From the NCBI RefSeq assembly GCF_000349325.1, contig NC_020504.1:4250053-4314052 (forward strand): 64,000 nucleotides of DNA, given 5' to 3'. Shown piece by piece: positions 26,568 to 39,526 of the stretch (the first letter of the stretch is position 1; each line of letters begins with the position of its first letter). This DNA comes from Streptomyces davaonensis JCM 4913 (lineage in GTDB: Bacteria; Actinomycetota; Actinomycetes; Streptomycetales; Streptomycetaceae). Both the position numbers and the translations under genes were made by a program. Below the pieces are notes generated by a model. That model saw only the letters and a program-made list of their open reading frames with translations. It had not been told where the DNA came from and searched no databases.

Positions 26568-28481
26568 TCAGACCGCCCTCATCAGCAGGGTCGCGGCGAC
26601 GAGGAGTGCCGCACCGCCGAACATCGAGACCGCGTACGACCGCGCGAAGCCGTTCTGGAGCTTGCGCAGCCGTCCGGAGAGGCCGCCGACCGAGGCCGCC
26701 GTGCCGTTGACGACGCCGTCGACCAGGGTGTGGTCGACGTACACCAGGGAGCGGGTGAGGTGCTCGCCGCCGCGGACGAGGACGACGTGGTTGAAGTCGT
26801 CCTGGAGGAGATCGCGCCGGGCGGCCCGGGTGAGCAGCGACCCGCGCGGGGCGACGACCGGCACCGGACGGCGCCCGTACTGGAGGTACGCGGCGGTGAC
26901 GCCGATGACCATCACGGCCACCGTGGACGTCGTGACCGTGGCCGCGCTGAGCGGGGAGTCGCCGTGGGAGTGCCCGGTGATGGGCTCCAGCCAGTGCACG
27001 AAGCGGTCGCCGACGCTGAACAGTCCGCCCGCGAAGACCGATCCGAAGGCCAGCACGATCATCGGGATCGTCATGGAGCTGGGCGACTCGTGCGGGTGCG
27101 GCTCATGGCCGTGCTCGTCGGGCTGCCAGCGCTTCTCGCCGAAGAACGTCATCAGCATCACGCGGGTCATGTAGTACGCCGTGATCGCCGCGCCCAGCAG
27201 GGCGCAGGCGCCGAGGATCCAGCCCTCGGTGCCGCCCTTGGCGAACGCCGCCTCGATGATCTTGTCCTTGGAGAAGAAGCCGGACAGGCCCGGGAAGCCG
27301 ATGATGGCGAGGTAGCCGAGGCCGAAGGTGATGAAGGTGACCGGCATGTACTTCCTGAGCCCGCCGTACTTCCTCATGTCGACCTCGTCGTTCATGCCGT
27401 GCATGACCGAACCGGCGCCGAGGAAGAGCCCGGCCTTGAAGAAGCCGTGGGTCACCAGGTGCATGATCGCGAAGACGTAGCCGATCGGGCCGAGGCCCGC
27501 GGCGAGGATCATGTAGCCGATCTGCGACATCGTCGAGCCGGCCAGCGCCTTCTTGATGTCGTCCTTGGCACAACCGACGATCGCACCGAACAGGAGCGTG
27601 ACGGCGCCGACGATGGTGACGAGCAACTGCGCGTCGGGGGCGGCGTTGAAGATCGCCCCGGAGCGGACGATCAGGTAGACGCCCGCGGTCACCATGGTGG
27701 CGGCGTGGATCAGGGCCGAGACCGGGGTCGGGCCCTCCATCGCGTCCCCGAGCCAGGACTGGAGCGGCACCTGGGCGGACTTGCCGCAGGCGGCGAGCAG
27801 CAGCATCAGGCCGATGGCGGTGAGTGTGCCCTCGGAGGTCTCGCCGACCAGACCCGGCTCCTCATGGCTGCCGAGCACCGGGCCGAAGGCAAAGGTCCCG
27901 AAGGTGGTGAACATGATCATGATCGCGATCGACAGACCCATGTCGCCGACGCGGTTGACCAGGAACGCCTTCTTCGCGGCCGTGGCCGCGCTGGGCTTGT
28001 GCTGCCAGAAGCCGATCAGCAGGTAGGAGGCGAGACCGACGCCCTCCCAGCCGACGTACAGCAGCAGGTAGTTGTCGGCGAGGACGAGGATCAGCATCGC
28101 CGCGAGGAACAGGTTCAGATAGCCGAAGAAGCGGCGGCGGCGCTCGTCGTGCTCCATGTACCCGATCGAGTACAGGTGGATCAGCGAGCCGACGCCGGTG
28201 ATCAGCAGGACGAACGTCATCGACAGCTGGTCGAGTTGGAAGGCGACGTCCGCCTGGAAGCCCTCCACCGGGATCCAGCTGAACAGGTGCTGGGTCAGCG
28301 TCCGGTCTTCGGCGTCCTTGCCGAGCAGGTCGAAGAAGAGGATCGCGCCGAACACGAAGGACACGGACGCAAGAAGCGTGCCGATCCAGTGGCCGACGGC
28401 GTCCAGACGCCGGCCACCGCACAGCAGGACCGCCGCTCCGAGCAGGGGCGCCGCGATGAGCAGCGCAATCAGGTTCTCCAC
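26568..28481 (-). CDS. nuoL: NADH-quinone oxidoreductase subunit L
   Basis: A 637-residue antiporter-like subunit, about 16 helices, including the long lateral amphipathic helix near the C-terminus. Diagnostic segments are [16 protein letters not shown] and [20 protein letters not shown], with [15 protein letters not shown] His-rich loop ([11 protein letters not shown]) near residue 460 is typical of actinobacterial NuoL. GTG start, 14 bp after nuoK. Distal proton-pumping module of complex I. Confidence 0.96.
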   Translation of the reverse strand: MENLIALLIAAPLLGAAVLLCGGRRLDAVGHWIGTLLASVSFVFGAILFFDLLGKDAEDRTLTQHLFSWIPVEGFQADVAFQLDQLSMTFVLLITGVGSLIHLYSIGYMEHDERRRRFFGYLNLFLAAMLILVLADNYLLLYVGWEGVGLASYLLIGFWQHKPSAATAAKKAFLVNRVGDMGLSIAIMIMFTTFGTFAFGPVLGSHEEPGLVGETSEGTLTAIGLMLLLAACGKSAQVPLQSWLGDAMEGPTPVSALIHAATMVTAGVYLIVRSGAIFNAAPDAQLLVTIVGAVTLLFGAIVGCAKDDIKKALAGSTMSQIGYMILAAGLGPIGYVFAIMHLVTHGFFKAGLFLGAGSVMHGMNDEVDMRKYGGLRKYMPVTFITFGLGYLAIIGFPGLSGFFSKDKIIEAAFAKGGTEGWILGACALLGAAITAYYMTRVMLMTFFGEKRWQPDEHGHEPHPHESPSSMTIPMIVLAFGSVFAGGLFSVGDRFVHWLEPITGHSHGDSPLSAATVTTSTVAVMVIGVTAAYLQYGRRPVPVVAPRGSLLTRAARRDLLQDDFNHVVLVRGGEHLTRSLVYVDHTLVDGVVNGTAASVGGLSGRLRKLQNGFARSYAVSMFGGAALLVAATLLMRAV

Positions 28482-28495
28482 GATTCAGCGACCCC

Positions 28496-28795
28496 TTACA
28501 GCTTCATCAGGCTGGCGTCGTCGACCGAGGCCGAGTGGCGGGAACGGAACAGCGACACGATGATCGCGAGCCCGACCACGACCTCCGCGGCGGCGACGAC
28601 CATCGTGAAGAAGGCGATGATCTGGCCGTCGAGATTGCCGTGCATCCGGGAGAAGGCGACGAGCGAGAGGTTGCAGGCGTTCAGCATCAGCTCGATGCAC
28701 ATGAACACGACGATCGCGTTGCGCCTGATCAGTACGCCGGTGGCGCCGATCGTGAACAACAGGGCCGCGAGATAGAGGTAGTTGACGGGGTTCAC
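28496..28795 (-). CDS. nuoK: NADH-quinone oxidoreductase subunit K
   Basis: A 99-residue, three-helix membrane subunit. The conserved Glu-bearing segment [19 protein letters not shown] and [15 protein letters not shown] are both present, with the Glu residues of the proton path. It overlaps nuoJ by 4 bp, so the pair is translationally coupled. Length matches the family. Confidence 0.97.
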   Translation of the reverse strand: MNPVNYLYLAALLFTIGATGVLIRRNAIVVFMCIELMLNACNLSLVAFSRMHGNLDGQIIAFFTMVVAAAEVVVGLAIIVSLFRSRHSASVDDASLMKL

Positions 28796-29634
28796 TTCGA
28801 CGCCTCCTCGGCCCGCTTGAGGTTCGCCGGCTCGACCGGGGTCCGCTCCAGGCGCTCCTCGGCGCGCTGTTCCAGAGCCTTGAGGTCGTTGAGCGCCTCG
28901 GTGGACACGTCCCGGATCTGGCCGCGCTCACGCAGGGTCTTGCTGACCGTGAGCTCCGACGGGGTGCCGTCGGGCAGCAGGCCGGCGATGTCCACGGCGT
29001 TGTGCCGGGCGTACACACCCGGCGCCGGCAGCGGCGGCACGTGCGTGCCCTGGCGGACTCGCTCCTCGGCCAGTTCGCGCTGGGTCTTGGCGCGCTCGGT
29101 GCGCTCCCGGTGGGTGAGCACCATCGCGCCGACCGCGGCGGTGATGAGCAGGGCGCCGGTGATCTCGAAGGCGAACACGTACTTGGTGAACAGCAGGGCG
29201 GCGAGGCCCTCCACGTTGCCGTTCGCGTTCGCCTGGGCGATGCCGTTGAACTCCGTCAGGGAGGCGTTGCCGATCCCGGCGAACAGCAGGATGCCGAAGC
29301 CGAGTCCGCACAGAAGGGCCAGCCAGCGCTGGCCCTTGATGGTCTCCTTCAGGGAGTCCGCCGCGGTCACGCCGACCAGCATCACCACGAACAGGAACAG
29401 CATCATGATCGCGCCGGTGTAGACGACGATCTGCACGACGCCCAGGAAGTAGGCGCCGTTGGCGAGGTAGAACACCGCCAGGGTGATCATGGTCCCGGCC
29501 AGGCAGAGCGCGCTGTGCACGGCCTTCTTCATGAAGACGGTGCACAGGGCGCCGATCACCGCGACGGTGCCGAGGATCCAGAACTGGAAGGCCTCGCCGG
29601 TGGAGGTGGAGTAGGCGGCGAGTTGCGCACTCAT
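28792..29634 (-). CDS. nuoJ: NADH-quinone oxidoreductase subunit J
   Basis: A 280-residue subunit with five membrane helices in the first ~185 residues ([20 protein letters not shown] is the conserved third helix). The C-terminal ~95 residues, basic and helical ([22 protein letters not shown] and later [24 protein letters not shown]), are an extension found in actinobacteria and absent from E. coli NuoJ; its role is unknown. 4-bp overlaps join it to nuoI and nuoK. Confidence 0.96.
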   Translation of the reverse strand: MSAQLAAYSTSTGEAFQFWILGTVAVIGALCTVFMKKAVHSALCLAGTMITLAVFYLANGAYFLGVVQIVVYTGAIMMLFLFVVMLVGVTAADSLKETIKGQRWLALLCGLGFGILLFAGIGNASLTEFNGIAQANANGNVEGLAALLFTKYVFAFEITGALLITAAVGAMVLTHRERTERAKTQRELAEERVRQGTHVPPLPAPGVYARHNAVDIAGLLPDGTPSELTVSKTLRERGQIRDVSTEALNDLKALEQRAEERLERTPVEPANLKRAEEASK

Positions 29635-30233
29635 GCGTCCGCCCCCTGTTCTTCCGGCTTCTCGCCCTTGGAGACGGCGATCTGGCGCTCGGTGCCGGGC
29701 GCGGCCTCGGTCACCAGGCCCCGGTAGTAGTCCTGTTCGTCGGTGCCGGGGTAGATCGCGTGAGGCGTGTCCACCATGCCTTCCTCAAGACCGGCGAGCA
29801 GTTGCTCCTTGGTGTAGATGAGGTTGGCGCGGCTGGAGTCGGCCAGTTCGAACTCGTTCGTCATCGTGAGCGCGCGCGTGGGGCACGCCTCGATGCACAG
29901 GCCGCACAGGATGCAGCGGGCGTAATTGATCTGGTACACCCGGCCGTACCGCTCGCCCGGCGAGTAGCGCTCCTCGTCGGTGTTGTCCGCGCCCTCGACA
30001 TAGATCGCGTCGGCGGGGCAAGCCCAGGCGCACAGCTCGCAGCCGACGCACTTCTCCAGGCCGTCCGGATGGCGGTTGAGCTGGTGCCGTCCGTGGAAAC
30101 GCGGAGCGGTGGTCTTCTGCTGCTCCGGGTACTGCTCGGTCAGCCGCTTCTTGAACATGGCCTTGAAGGTCACGCCGAAGCCGGCCACCGGGTTCTGGAA
30201 ACCGGGCTTGGTCTCCTTGGGCTCCTCAGCCAT
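29631..30233 (-). CDS. nuoI: NADH-quinone oxidoreductase subunit I (two 4Fe-4S clusters)
   Basis: A 200-residue peripheral subunit with two ferredoxin motifs: [12 protein letters not shown] (Cys 62, 65, 68, 72) and [12 protein letters not shown] (Cys 107, 110, 113, 117), which bind clusters N6a and N6b. ATG 30233 was chosen because AGGAGGCG precedes it; a longer reading from 30269 would run into nuoH. It overlaps nuoH by 8 bp. It relays electrons from NuoG toward NuoB. Confidence 0.96.
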   Translation of the reverse strand: MAEEPKETKPGFQNPVAGFGVTFKAMFKKRLTEQYPEQQKTTAPRFHGRHQLNRHPDGLEKCVGCELCAWACPADAIYVEGADNTDEERYSPGERYGRVYQINYARCILCGLCIEACPTRALTMTNEFELADSSRANLIYTKEQLLAGLEEGMVDTPHAIYPGTDEQDYYRGLVTEAAPGTERQIAVSKGEKPEEQGADA

Positions 30234-31590
30234 CGGACGCCTCCTTTCCATCCAGAGATCCGTCGTCACTCTGAGTATTCACCCCGCCACTGACAATCAG
30301 CTCCCGCTCCCGGCGCGAACTGCGTCGCGGTACGGGCGGCAACTCCTGTCCGGGCAGCGGTGGCACGGGGAATCCGCCCGCCATCGGGTCGAATCCGGCG
30401 GCCGGTCCGGCCTCCTTCTCGTCCTTCGGCTTGCCGCGGAACATGTCCACGACGAAGGAGAGCAGCAGGAGCGCAAGAACGCCGCCGCCGACGTAGAGCG
30501 CGATGTCGGCGAAGTCGTAGTTCTCGTTGCGGAGGGTCCGTACGGTCGCGACGAGCATCAGCCAGACCACGGAGACCGGGATGAGGACCTTCCAGCCGAG
30601 CTTCATCAGCTGGTCGTAGCGGACCCGCGGGAGCGTGCCGCGCAGCCAGATGAAGAAGAACAGCAGCAGTTGCACCTTGACGGTGAACCAGAGCAGCGGC
30701 CACCAGCCGTGGTTCGCGCCCTCCCAGAAGGTGGAGACGGGCCAGGGGGCCCGCCAGCCGCCGAGGAAGAGCGTCACCGACACCGCCGAGACCGTCACCA
30801 TGTTCACGTACTCGGCGAGCATGAACAGCGCGAACTTGATCGACGAGTACTCGGTGTTGAAGCCGCCGACCAGGTCGCCCTCGGACTCCGGCATGTCGAA
30901 GGGGGCGCGGTTGGTCTCGCCGACCATCGTGATGACGTAGACGATGAAGGAGACCGGCAGCAGGATGATGTACCAGCGGTCCTGCTGCGCCTCCACGATC
31001 GCCGAGGTCGACATCGACCCCGAGTAGAGGAAGACGGAGGCGAAGGCCGCGCCCATGGCGATCTCGTACGAGATCATCTGCGCGCAGGACCGCAGGCCGC
31101 CGAGGAGCGGGTAGGTCGATCCGGAACTCCAGCCCGCGAGCACGATGCCGTAGATGCCGACCGAGGCGACCGCGAGGACGTAGAGCATCGCGATGGGCAG
31201 GTCGGTGAGCTGCATCGTGGTGCGCTGGCCGAAGATCGAGACCTCGTTGCCGGCCGGGCCGAAGGGGATCACCGCGATCGCCATGAAGGCCGGGATGGCC
31301 GCGACGATCGGTGCGAGGACGTAGACGACCTTGTCCGCGCGTTTGACGATGACGTCTTCCTTGAGCATCAGCTTCACGCCGTCGGCGAGCGACTGGAGCA
31401 TGCCCCAGGGGCCGTGCCGGTTGGGGCCGATGCGCAGCTGCATCCAGGCGACGACCTTGCGCTCCCACACGATGGAGAACAGCACGGTCAGCATCAGGAA
31501 GGCGAAGCAGAAGACGGCCTTGATGACGACGAGCCACCAGGGGTCGGTGCCGAACATCGAGAGGTCTTCAGCGGCGAGGTACGGGCTCAT
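30226..31590 (-). CDS. nuoH: NADH-quinone oxidoreductase subunit H
   Basis: A 454-residue membrane subunit with about eight helices. [21 protein letters not shown] and [24 protein letters not shown] are the classic quinone-site and loop motifs. It is longer than the E. coli protein because of a ~90-residue Pro- and charge-rich C-terminal extension ([16 protein letters not shown] and so on), common in actinobacteria. It forms the quinone chamber with NuoB and NuoD. Coupled to nuoG by a 4-bp overlap. Confidence 0.96.
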   Translation of the reverse strand: MSPYLAAEDLSMFGTDPWWLVVIKAVFCFAFLMLTVLFSIVWERKVVAWMQLRIGPNRHGPWGMLQSLADGVKLMLKEDVIVKRADKVVYVLAPIVAAIPAFMAIAVIPFGPAGNEVSIFGQRTTMQLTDLPIAMLYVLAVASVGIYGIVLAGWSSGSTYPLLGGLRSCAQMISYEIAMGAAFASVFLYSGSMSTSAIVEAQQDRWYIILLPVSFIVYVITMVGETNRAPFDMPESEGDLVGGFNTEYSSIKFALFMLAEYVNMVTVSAVSVTLFLGGWRAPWPVSTFWEGANHGWWPLLWFTVKVQLLLFFFIWLRGTLPRVRYDQLMKLGWKVLIPVSVVWLMLVATVRTLRNENYDFADIALYVGGGVLALLLLSFVVDMFRGKPKDEKEAGPAAGFDPMAGGFPVPPLPGQELPPVPRRSSRRERELIVSGGVNTQSDDGSLDGKEASDG

Positions 31591-34094
31591 GCCTCCACCT
31601 CCTTGGGGGCCTCGCCGGCGAGCGTCGCCGGGCCGATGCGGACGAGGGAGCCGGGCCGCGCCCCGGTGCCGGAGGCGACGCCGCCGCCCACGGAGTTCAG
31701 CGGCAGCCAGACCACTCGGTCGGGCATCGCGGTGATCCTGAGCGGGAGTTCGATCGTCCCGGCGGTGCCGGTGACCGCGAGGACGTCGCCGTCCTTCACG
31801 CCCGCCTCGGCGGCGGTGGCGGCAGACACGCGCGCGTGGGCGGCGTGCCGCGTCCCCGCGAGCGCCTCGTCGCCCTCCTGGAGCCGGCCCTGGTCGAGCA
31901 GCAGCCGGTGCCCGGCCAGCACGGCCTCCCCGGCGGCCGGCCTAGGCAACGGCACGGCGGTTTCGAGGGGTTCGGTGGCCCGGGGCCCGTCCCAGGCGCC
32001 CAGCCGGTCCAGCTCCGCGCGCGTGGTGCGCAGATCCGGCAGACCGAGGTGTACGTCCATGGCGTCGGCCAGCATCTGAAGGACGCGGGCGTCGGTCGGG
32101 GGAAGGCGGCGGGTCATCTGCTCGGGCTTGAGCGCGGCCTCGAAGAAGCGCACCCTGCCCTCCCAGTTGAGGAAGGTGCCCGCCTTCTCGGCGACCGCGG
32201 CGACCGGCAGGACCACGTCGGCGAGTTCGCTGACCTCACTGGGCCGCAGCTCCAGCGAGACCAGGAATCCGGCCTCGGCGAGCGCCTCACGCGCGCGTGC
32301 CGGGTCGGGCAGGTCGGCGATCTCCACTCCGGCGACCACCAGGGCCTGGAGTTCGCCGGTGGCGGCGGCCTCCACGATCTGGCTGGTGTCACGGCCGTAG
32401 CGGTGCGGGAGTTCGGCCACGCCCCAGGTGGCGGCGACCTCCTCACGCGCGCGTGGGTCGGTGGCCGGACGGCCGCCCGGCAGCAGCGACGGCAGCGCAC
32501 CGGCCTCGACGGCGCCGCGCTCCCCGGCCCGGCGCGGAATCCACACCAGGTGCGCGCCGGTCGCGGACGCGGCCCGTACGGCGGCGGTGAGCCCGCCCAC
32601 CACTCCGGCCAGCCGCTCACCCACGACGATGACCGCGCCCTCGGCGCGCAGCGCCTCCGCGGCCCGCGCGCCATCCTCCTCCAGGCCGACCCCGCTCGCG
32701 AGCGCGTCCAGCCACTCGGTCTCGGTGCCGGGAGCGGCGGGCAGCAGCGTGCCGCCCGCCTTCTCCAGCCCGCGGGTGGCGTGCGTGGCGAGGGAGAAGA
32801 CCTTCTGGCCGTGCTTGCGCCAGGCCTTGCGCAGCCGCAGGAAGACGCCGGGCGCCTCCTCCTCGGCCTCGAACCCGGCGAGCAGGACCGCGGGCGCCTT
32901 CTCCAGGGCGGTGTACGTGACGCCCGTACCGTCGAGGTCGCGGCCGCGCCCGGCGACCCGGGCGGCCAGGAAGTCGGCCTCCTCGCCGCTGTGCACGCGC
33001 GCGCGGAAGTCGATGTCGTTGGAGTCGAGCGCCACGCGCGTGAACTTGCTGTACGCGTAGGCGTCCTCGATGGTGAGGCGGCCGCCGGTCAGGACACCGG
33101 CCCGCCCGCGTGAGGCGAGCAGCCCCTGGGCCGCGATCTGAAGGGCCTCCGGCCAGGACGCCGGTACCAGCTCGCCCTCGGGGTTGCGCACCAGCGGCGT
33201 CTCAAGACGGTCGCGCTGCTGTGCGTACCGGAAGGCGAAGCGGCCCTTGTCGCAGATCCACTCCTCGTTGACCTCGGGGTCGTTGGCCGCGAGCCGCCGC
33301 ATGACCTTGCCGCGCCGGTGGTCGGTGCGGGTGGTGCAGCCACCGGAGCAGTGCTCGCACACGCTCGGGGAGGACACCAGGTCGAAGGGGCGGGAGCGGA
33401 AGCGGTACGCCGCCGAGGTGAGCGCGCCGACCGGGCAGATCTGGATGGTGTTGCCGGAGAAGTACGACTCGAAGGGGTCGCCCTCACCGGTGCCGACCTG
33501 CTGGAGCGCGCCCCGCTCGACCAGCTCGATCATCGGGTCGCCCGCGATCTGGTTGGAGAAGCGGGTGCACCGGGCGCACAGCACGCACCGCTCGCGGTCG
33601 AGCAGCACCTGCGTGGAGATCGGAACCGGCTTCTCGTAGGTCCGCTTGCGGCCCTCGAAGCGGGACTCGGCCTGGCCGTGCGACATGGCCTGGTTCTGCA
33701 GCGGGCACTCGCCGCCCTTGTCGCAGACCGGGCAGTCCAGCGGATGGTTGATGAGGAGCAGCTCCATCACACCGTGCTGGGCCTTCTCGGCGACCGGCGA
33801 GGTGAGGTGGGTCTTCACGACCATGCCGTCGGTGCAGGTGATGGTGCAGGACGCCATCGGCTTGCGCTGGCCCTCGACCTCGACGATGCACTGGCGGCAG
33901 GCGCCGGCCGGGTCGAGGAGCGGGTGGTCGCAGAAGCGGGGGATCTCGATGCCGAGCTGCTCGGCGGCCCGGATGACCAGGGTGCCCTTGGGCACGCTGA
34001 TCTCCGCGCCGTCGATGGTCAGCGAGACGAGGTCTTCCGGCGGGACCGCCGGCTCGCCGCCCCCGGAGGGAGCGCTGCTGGTGGTCACTGTCAT
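31587..34094 (-). CDS. nuoG: NADH-quinone oxidoreductase subunit G
   Basis: An 835-residue iron-sulfur subunit. The 2Fe-2S region is [16 protein letters not shown] and MASC; next comes the His-Cys 4Fe-4S motif [12 protein letters not shown], then [13 protein letters not shown], and a fourth set, [11 protein letters not shown], the N7-type site found in many bacteria. The remaining ~550 residues are molybdopterin-oxidoreductase-like without a cofactor. Overlaps nuoF and nuoH by 4 bp each. The C-terminal half is less conserved and Ala-rich, as usual. Confidence 0.95.
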   Translation of the reverse strand: MTVTTSSAPSGGGEPAVPPEDLVSLTIDGAEISVPKGTLVIRAAEQLGIEIPRFCDHPLLDPAGACRQCIVEVEGQRKPMASCTITCTDGMVVKTHLTSPVAEKAQHGVMELLLINHPLDCPVCDKGGECPLQNQAMSHGQAESRFEGRKRTYEKPVPISTQVLLDRERCVLCARCTRFSNQIAGDPMIELVERGALQQVGTGEGDPFESYFSGNTIQICPVGALTSAAYRFRSRPFDLVSSPSVCEHCSGGCTTRTDHRRGKVMRRLAANDPEVNEEWICDKGRFAFRYAQQRDRLETPLVRNPEGELVPASWPEALQIAAQGLLASRGRAGVLTGGRLTIEDAYAYSKFTRVALDSNDIDFRARVHSGEEADFLAARVAGRGRDLDGTGVTYTALEKAPAVLLAGFEAEEEAPGVFLRLRKAWRKHGQKVFSLATHATRGLEKAGGTLLPAAPGTETEWLDALASGVGLEEDGARAAEALRAEGAVIVVGERLAGVVGGLTAAVRAASATGAHLVWIPRRAGERGAVEAGALPSLLPGGRPATDPRAREEVAATWGVAELPHRYGRDTSQIVEAAATGELQALVVAGVEIADLPDPARAREALAEAGFLVSLELRPSEVSELADVVLPVAAVAEKAGTFLNWEGRVRFFEAALKPEQMTRRLPPTDARVLQMLADAMDVHLGLPDLRTTRAELDRLGAWDGPRATEPLETAVPLPRPAAGEAVLAGHRLLLDQGRLQEGDEALAGTRHAAHARVSAATAAEAGVKDGDVLAVTGTAGTIELPLRITAMPDRVVWLPLNSVGGGVASGTGARPGSLVRIGPATLAGEAPKEVEA

Positions 34095-35443
34095 GCGTTC
34101 ACCTCCGTGTGCTTGTCCGCCCAGGCCGTGGACTTGGCGGGGTCGAAGGGGCAGCCGCGGCCCGTGATGTGCTGCTCGTACTCCGCACGGAAGTACTTGA
34201 GCGAGGAGAAGATCGGCGAGGCGGCACCGTCGCCGAGGGCGCAGAAGGACTTGCCGTTGATGTTGTCGGCGATGTCGTTCAGCTTGTCGAGGTCGGACAT
34301 GACGCCCTTGCCGGCCTCGATGTCACGCATCAACTGCACGAGCCAGTACGTGCCTTCGCGGCAGGGCGTGCACTTGCCGCAGGACTCGTGGGCGTAGAAC
34401 TCGGTCCAGCGGGTGACGGCGCGGACGACGCAGGTCGTCTCGTCGAAGCACTGGAGCGCCTTGGTGCCGAGCATGGAACCGGCGGCGCCCACTCCTTCGT
34501 AGTCGAGCGGGACGTCGAGGTGCTCGTCGGTGAACATCGGCGTCGAGGAGCCGCCCGGCGTCCAGAACTTCAGCCGGTGGCCGGGCCGCATTCCGCCGCT
34601 CATGTCGAGCAGTTGGCGCAGGGTGATGCCGAGCGGGGCCTCGTACTGGCCGGGGCTCGCGACATGGCCGCTGAGGGAGTAGAGCGTGAAGCCCGGGGAC
34701 TTCTCGCTGCCCATCGACCTGAACCAGTCTTTTCCTTTTTGCAGGATTGCGGGAACTGACGCGATCGACTCGACGTTATTCACCACAGTCGGGCAGGCGT
34801 AGAGGCCCGCGACAGCAGGGAAAGGGGGACGGAGCCGCGGTTGTCCACGGCGGCCTTCGAGCGAGTCGAGCAGTGCGGTCTCCTCACCGCAGATGTACGC
34901 CCCGGCGCCGGCGTGCACGGTGATGTCGAGATCGAGGCCGCTGCCCAGGATGTTCTTTCCGAGGTAGCCGGCCGCATAGGCCTCGCTCACGGCCGAGTGC
35001 AACCGCCGCAGCACGGGGACGACTTCACCACGCAGATAGATGAAGGCATGCGACGACCTGATGGCATAACACGCGATGATCATGCCCTCGATGAGGCTAT
35101 GCGGGTTCGCGAAGAGGAGCGGGATGTCCTTGCACGTCCCGGGCTCCGACTCGTCGGCGTTGACAACTAGATAGTGCGGTTTTCCATCCCCCTGCGGAAT
35201 GAACTGCCATTTCATTCCGGTGGGGAATCCCGCGCCGCCGCGCCCGCGCAGACCGGAGTCCTTCACATAGGCGATGAGGTCGTCCGGCGACATGGCGAGC
35301 GCCTTGCGAAGTCCCTCGTATCCTTCGTGCCTTTTGTAGACGTCCAGCGTCCAGGACCTGTCCTCGTCCCAGAAGGACGACAGCACGGGTGCGAGCAGCT
35401 TCTCGGGGCTGGTGTCTTTCAGCTCGGGTGCCAAGGTCATCAC
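34091..35443 (-). CDS. nuoF: NADH-quinone oxidoreductase subunit F (NADH/FMN)
   Basis: A 450-residue subunit. [10 protein letters not shown] at residues 68-77 binds NADH, and [17 protein letters not shown] is the FMN-side block. The cluster N3 ligands begin [12 protein letters not shown] (Cys 355, 358, 361). It is the electron entry point: NADH reduces FMN, which passes electrons to NuoE, NuoG and cluster N3. Around 34.7-35.2 kb the DNA is visibly less GC-rich than its neighbours (AAAAGGAAAAGAC-type codons), but the protein sequence is normal throughout. Confidence 0.96.
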   Translation of the reverse strand: MMTLAPELKDTSPEKLLAPVLSSFWDEDRSWTLDVYKRHEGYEGLRKALAMSPDDLIAYVKDSGLRGRGGAGFPTGMKWQFIPQGDGKPHYLVVNADESEPGTCKDIPLLFANPHSLIEGMIIACYAIRSSHAFIYLRGEVVPVLRRLHSAVSEAYAAGYLGKNILGSGLDLDITVHAGAGAYICGEETALLDSLEGRRGQPRLRPPFPAVAGLYACPTVVNNVESIASVPAILQKGKDWFRSMGSEKSPGFTLYSLSGHVASPGQYEAPLGITLRQLLDMSGGMRPGHRLKFWTPGGSSTPMFTDEHLDVPLDYEGVGAAGSMLGTKALQCFDETTCVVRAVTRWTEFYAHESCGKCTPCREGTYWLVQLMRDIEAGKGVMSDLDKLNDIADNINGKSFCALGDGAASPIFSSLKYFRAEYEQHITGRGCPFDPAKSTAWADKHTEVNA

Positions 35444-36264
35444 TCCCCCTCCTCGGCGGTAGGCCCGGCCGGGTGGGTCGGGTCGGCGGCCGATGTGTCC
35501 TTAGGCGCGTCCTGCGGCTCCTCATGAGGTCCGCCGTCCCGTGGGTGAACCACCCGCGCGGGGGCGGTCTCCCCCTTGGCCAGCCTGAGGCCGACCAGCG
35601 AAGCGGGTCCCGCGCTTCCGCTGGCCTCGACTGCCCCGTCCCGCTCGTCGGGAAAGCCCGCCAGGATCCGGGCCGTCTCCTTGAAGGTGCAGATCGGCGC
35701 CCCGCGCGTGGGCGACACCGGCGTTCCCTCGCGCAGCTCGTCCACCAGGCGCTTGGCGCTCTGCACGGTCTGGTTGTCGAAGAATTCCCAGTTGACCATC
35801 ACGACCGGCGCGAAGTCGCAGGCCGCGTTGCACTCGATGTGCTCCAGGGTGACCTTGCCGTCGTCGGTGGTCTCGCCGTTGCCGACGCCCAGGTGCTCCT
35901 GGAGCGCCTCGAAGATCGCGTCGCCGCCCATCACCGCGCACAGGGTGTTGGTGCAGACGCCGACCTGGTAGTCACCGCTCGGCCGCCGCCGGTACATCGT
36001 GTAGAAGGTGGCGACGGCGGTGACCTCGGCGGTGGTCAGGTTCAGCACGTCCGCGCAGAACTGCATGCCGGTGCGCGTGACATGGCCCTCCTCCGACTGC
36101 ACCAGGTGCAGCAGCGGAAGGAGCGCGGACCGGGAGTCGGGGTAGCGGGCGATGACCTCGCGCGCGTCCCGTTCGAGCCTGGCCCGAACGTCGTCCGGGT
36201 AGGCGGGCGCGGGCAGTTGGGGCATACCCAGGCTGACGCCCTGCTCCGAAGAACTGGTGGTCAC
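35440..36264 (-). CDS. nuoE: NADH-quinone oxidoreductase subunit E (2Fe-2S)
   Basis: A 274-residue subunit with thioredoxin-like 2Fe-2S domain: CTNTLC (Cys 104, 109) and CNAAC (Cys 145, 149) bind cluster N1a. The start is GTG 36264, whose TGA overlap with the nuoD stop (GTGA) fixes the frame; a longer reading inside nuoD is a shadow. The ~85-residue C-terminal tail, rich in Pro, Asp and Glu, exceeds the E. coli length and is typical of Streptomyces. Confidence 0.95.
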   Translation of the reverse strand: MTTSSSEQGVSLGMPQLPAPAYPDDVRARLERDAREVIARYPDSRSALLPLLHLVQSEEGHVTRTGMQFCADVLNLTTAEVTAVATFYTMYRRRPSGDYQVGVCTNTLCAVMGGDAIFEALQEHLGVGNGETTDDGKVTLEHIECNAACDFAPVVMVNWEFFDNQTVQSAKRLVDELREGTPVSPTRGAPICTFKETARILAGFPDERDGAVEASGSAGPASLVGLRLAKGETAPARVVHPRDGGPHEEPQDAPKDTSAADPTHPAGPTAEEGE

Positions 36265-37583
36265 CGGTCGACGCCTCCCATCACGGGGTCGATGGACGCG
36301 ACAGCGACGATGACGTCGGCGACCTGGCCGCCCTCGCACATCGCCGCCATGGCCTGAAGGTTGGTGAAGGACGGGTCACGGAAGTGGACCCGGTAGGGGC
36401 GGGTGCCGCCGTCGGAGACGGCATGCACGCCGAGTTCGCCCTTGGGCGATTCGACGGCCGCGTACGCCTGTCCCGGCGGGACACGGAATCCCTCGGTCAC
36501 CAGCTTGAAGTGGTGGATCAGGGCCTCCATGGAGGTGCCCATGATCTTCTTGATGTGGTCGAGGGAGTTGCCGAGACCGTCGGGGCCGAGGGCGAGCTGG
36601 GCGGGCCAGGCGATCTTCTTGTCGGCGACCATGACCGGTCCGGGCTGAAGCCGGTCCAGGCACTGCTCGACGATCCTGAGCGACTGGCGCATCTCTTCCA
36701 GGCGGATCAGGAAGCGGCCGTAGGAGTCGCAGGTGTCGGCGGTCGGGACCTCGAAGTCGAAGGTCTCGTAGCCGCAGTACGGCTGCGCCTTGCGCAGGTC
36801 GTGGGGCAGGCCGGTGGAGCGCAGGATCGGGCCGGTGGCGCCGAGGGCCATGCAGCCGGCCAGGTCGAGGTAGCCGACGTCCTGCATACGGGCCTTGAAG
36901 ATGGGGTTCCCGGTGGCGAGCTTGTCGTACTCGGGGAGGTTCTTCTTCATCTTCTTCACGAACTCGCGGATCTGGTCCACCGCGCCGGGCGGCAGGTCCT
37001 GGGCGAGTCCGCCGGGCCGGATGTACGCATGGTTCATGCGCAGGCCCGTGACCAGCTCGTAGATGTCGAGAATCATTTCACGATCACGGAATCCGTAGAT
37101 CATGATCGTGGTGGCGCCGAGCTCCATGCCGCCGGTGGCGATGCACACCAGGTGGGAGGAGAGGCGGTTCAGCTCCATCAGGAGCACCCGGATCAGGGTG
37201 GCGCGGTCGGGGATCTGGTCCTCGACTCCGAGGAGCTTCTCGACGGCGAGACAGTAGGCGGTCTCGTTGAAGAAGGACGTCAGGTAGTCCATGCGCGTCA
37301 CGAACGTGGTGCCCTGTGTCCACGTGCGGAACTCGAGGTTCTTCTCGATGCCGGTGTGGAGATAGCCGATGCCGCAGCGGGCCTCGGTGACGGTCTCGCC
37401 GTCGATCTCCAGGATCAGGCGGAGCACTCCGTGAGTGGAGGGGTGCTGGGGGCCCATGTTGAGGACGATGCGCTCGTCGTCGGCGCGGGCCGCGGCCTCG
37501 ACGATCTCGTCCCAGTCGCCGCCGGTGACCGTGTATACGGTGCCCTCGGTGGTCTCACGGGCGGATGCTGACTGCGTGCTCAT
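36261..37583 (-). CDS. nuoD: NADH-quinone oxidoreductase subunit D
   Basis: A 440-residue subunit of the quinone site, related to hydrogenase large subunits. [13 protein letters not shown] (the quinone-binding His loop), the [11 protein letters not shown] block and the C-terminal [13 protein letters not shown] are all intact. ATG 37583 overlaps nuoC (ATGA); the upstream open frame is antisense-like and is not used. With NuoB and NuoH it forms the quinone pocket that accepts menaquinone in Streptomyces. Confidence 0.96.
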   Translation of the reverse strand: MSTQSASARETTEGTVYTVTGGDWDEIVEAAARADDERIVLNMGPQHPSTHGVLRLILEIDGETVTEARCGIGYLHTGIEKNLEFRTWTQGTTFVTRMDYLTSFFNETAYCLAVEKLLGVEDQIPDRATLIRVLLMELNRLSSHLVCIATGGMELGATTIMIYGFRDREMILDIYELVTGLRMNHAYIRPGGLAQDLPPGAVDQIREFVKKMKKNLPEYDKLATGNPIFKARMQDVGYLDLAGCMALGATGPILRSTGLPHDLRKAQPYCGYETFDFEVPTADTCDSYGRFLIRLEEMRQSLRIVEQCLDRLQPGPVMVADKKIAWPAQLALGPDGLGNSLDHIKKIMGTSMEALIHHFKLVTEGFRVPPGQAYAAVESPKGELGVHAVSDGGTRPYRVHFRDPSFTNLQAMAAMCEGGQVADVIVAVASIDPVMGGVDR

Positions 37584-38331
37584 GAGTACGACCTCCGCTG
37601 GTCCGGAGCCGGGATCTGGGCGCCCTTGTACTCGACGGGGATGCCGCCGAGGGGATAGTCCTTGCGCTGCGGATGGCCCTGCCAGTCGTCCGGCATCATG
37701 ATCCGCGTCAGGGCGGGGTGGCCTTCGAAGACGATGCCGAAGAAGTCGTAGGTCTCGCGCTCGTGCCAGTCGTTGGTCGGATACACGGAGACCAGCGACG
37801 GGATGCGGCGGTCGCTGTCGGGGGCGCTGACCTCCAGCCGGATCAACCGGTTGTGGGTGATCGAGCGCAGGTGGTAGACGGCGTGCAGCTCGCGGCCCTT
37901 GTCGTTCGGGTAGTGGACGCCGCTCACTCCGGTGCACAGCTCGAAGCGCAGGGCCGGGTCGTCGCGCAGGGTGCGGGCGACGCGCGGCAGGTGCTCACGC
38001 TCGATGTGGAACGTGAGCTCGTCGCGGTCGACGACCGTCTTCTCGATGGCGTTCTCGGGGAGCAGTCCCTGCTCCTCCAGCGCGCCCTCCAGTTCGTCGG
38101 CGACCTCGTCGAACCAGCCGCCGTAGGGGCGGGCGGCCGGTCCCGGGAGGCGGACCGAGCGGACGAGGCCGCCGTAGCCGGAGGTGTCGCCGCCGTTGTT
38201 GGCGCCGAACATGCCGCGCTGGACGCGGATCTCCTCGCCGCCCTCGCCGCGCTGGCCGGGGAGGTTGGAGGCACCGAGGTCCTTCTCGGGGTTGACCCCG
38301 TTCGACCCGGCGCCCGTGCCGTTGGCGTCGC

Positions 38332-38335
<4 letters not shown>
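37580..38335 (-). CDS. nuoC: NADH-quinone oxidoreductase subunit C
   Basis: A 251-residue subunit. The conserved block is [19 protein letters not shown], followed by [21 protein letters not shown]. The N-terminal ~80 residues are Gly-rich, low complexity and specific to actinobacteria. GTG 38335 overlaps the nuoB stop (GTGA), which selects the start. Structural role in the peripheral arm together with NuoD, as a separate gene rather than an E. coli-type CD fusion. Confidence 0.96.
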
Positions 38336-38886
<551 letters not shown>

Positions 38887-38900
38887 GAGTTAAAGGCCCC

Positions 38901-39260
38901 TCAGTCCCATTCCAGGCCGCCGCGCCGCCATACGTACGCGTACGCGACGAAGACGGTGAGCACGAAGAGCAGCATCTCCACGAGCCCGAAGATCCCCAGG
39001 GCGTCGAAGGTGACGGCCCAGGGGTAGAGGAAGACGATCTCGATGTCGAAGACGATGAAGAGCATCGCCGTCAGGTAGTACTTGATGGGAAAGCGCCCGC
39101 CGCCGGCCGGCGTGGGGGTCGGCTCGATACCGCACTCGTAGGCCTCGAGCTTGGCCCGGTTGTACCGCTTCGGACCGATCAGCGTGGCCATGACCACGGA
39201 GAAGATCGCAAAGCCTGCCCCGAGGGCTCCCAGTACGAGGATGGGCGCATACGCGTTCAC
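38901..39260 (-). CDS. nuoA: NADH-quinone oxidoreductase subunit A
   Basis: A 119-residue, three-helix subunit and first gene of the 14-gene operon. The loop motif [14 protein letters not shown] and the second/third helix blocks [13 protein letters not shown] and [18 protein letters not shown] are conserved. GTG or ATG choice: ATG/GTG codons near 39260 give the expected length and are followed at once by helix 1. Two Rex-like operators lie 109 and 414 bp upstream. Confidence 0.96.
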   Translation of the reverse strand: MNAYAPILVLGALGAGFAIFSVVMATLIGPKRYNRAKLEAYECGIEPTPTPAGGGRFPIKYYLTAMLFIVFDIEIVFLYPWAVTFDALGIFGLVEMLLFVLTVFVAYAYVWRRGGLEWD

Positions 39261-39368
39261 CGCTCCTCGCTCCTCTCAGTCGGCACTGACTGCTGGCGAT
39301 GGTCGCCGGACTCACTTCCGCCCCACCGGCCCCATGAACTCCGCCCGTCCCGGCGAAGATCGAGAACA

Positions 39369-39384
39369 TGTGAAGCAGGTCACA
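39369..39384. promoter_or_regulatory. Rex operator candidate upstream of nuoA
   Basis: The site TGTGAAGCAGGTCACA matches the Rex consensus TGTGAA-4-TTCACA at 11 of the 12 fixed positions. It lies 109 bp before nuoA, just downstream of TAGGAT (RC of 39401-39406), a plausible -10 for the operon. Rex represses respiratory genes when NADH/NAD+ is low and releases when NADH is high. Rex control of nuo is known from S. coelicolor; the site itself was found here by eye. Confidence 0.72.
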
Positions 39385-39526
39385 AGCCCAACTGCCTCGC
39401 ATCCTATGCCCGCCGCTCTGTGATCTGCGACACGGGGTATTACACAAGCTTTGTGATCTCCACCACCTGACGAAGGATCATGAAGTCGGATGAGTGGTGA
39501 TCTTCGTACGCGAGGCATCCAAGTGA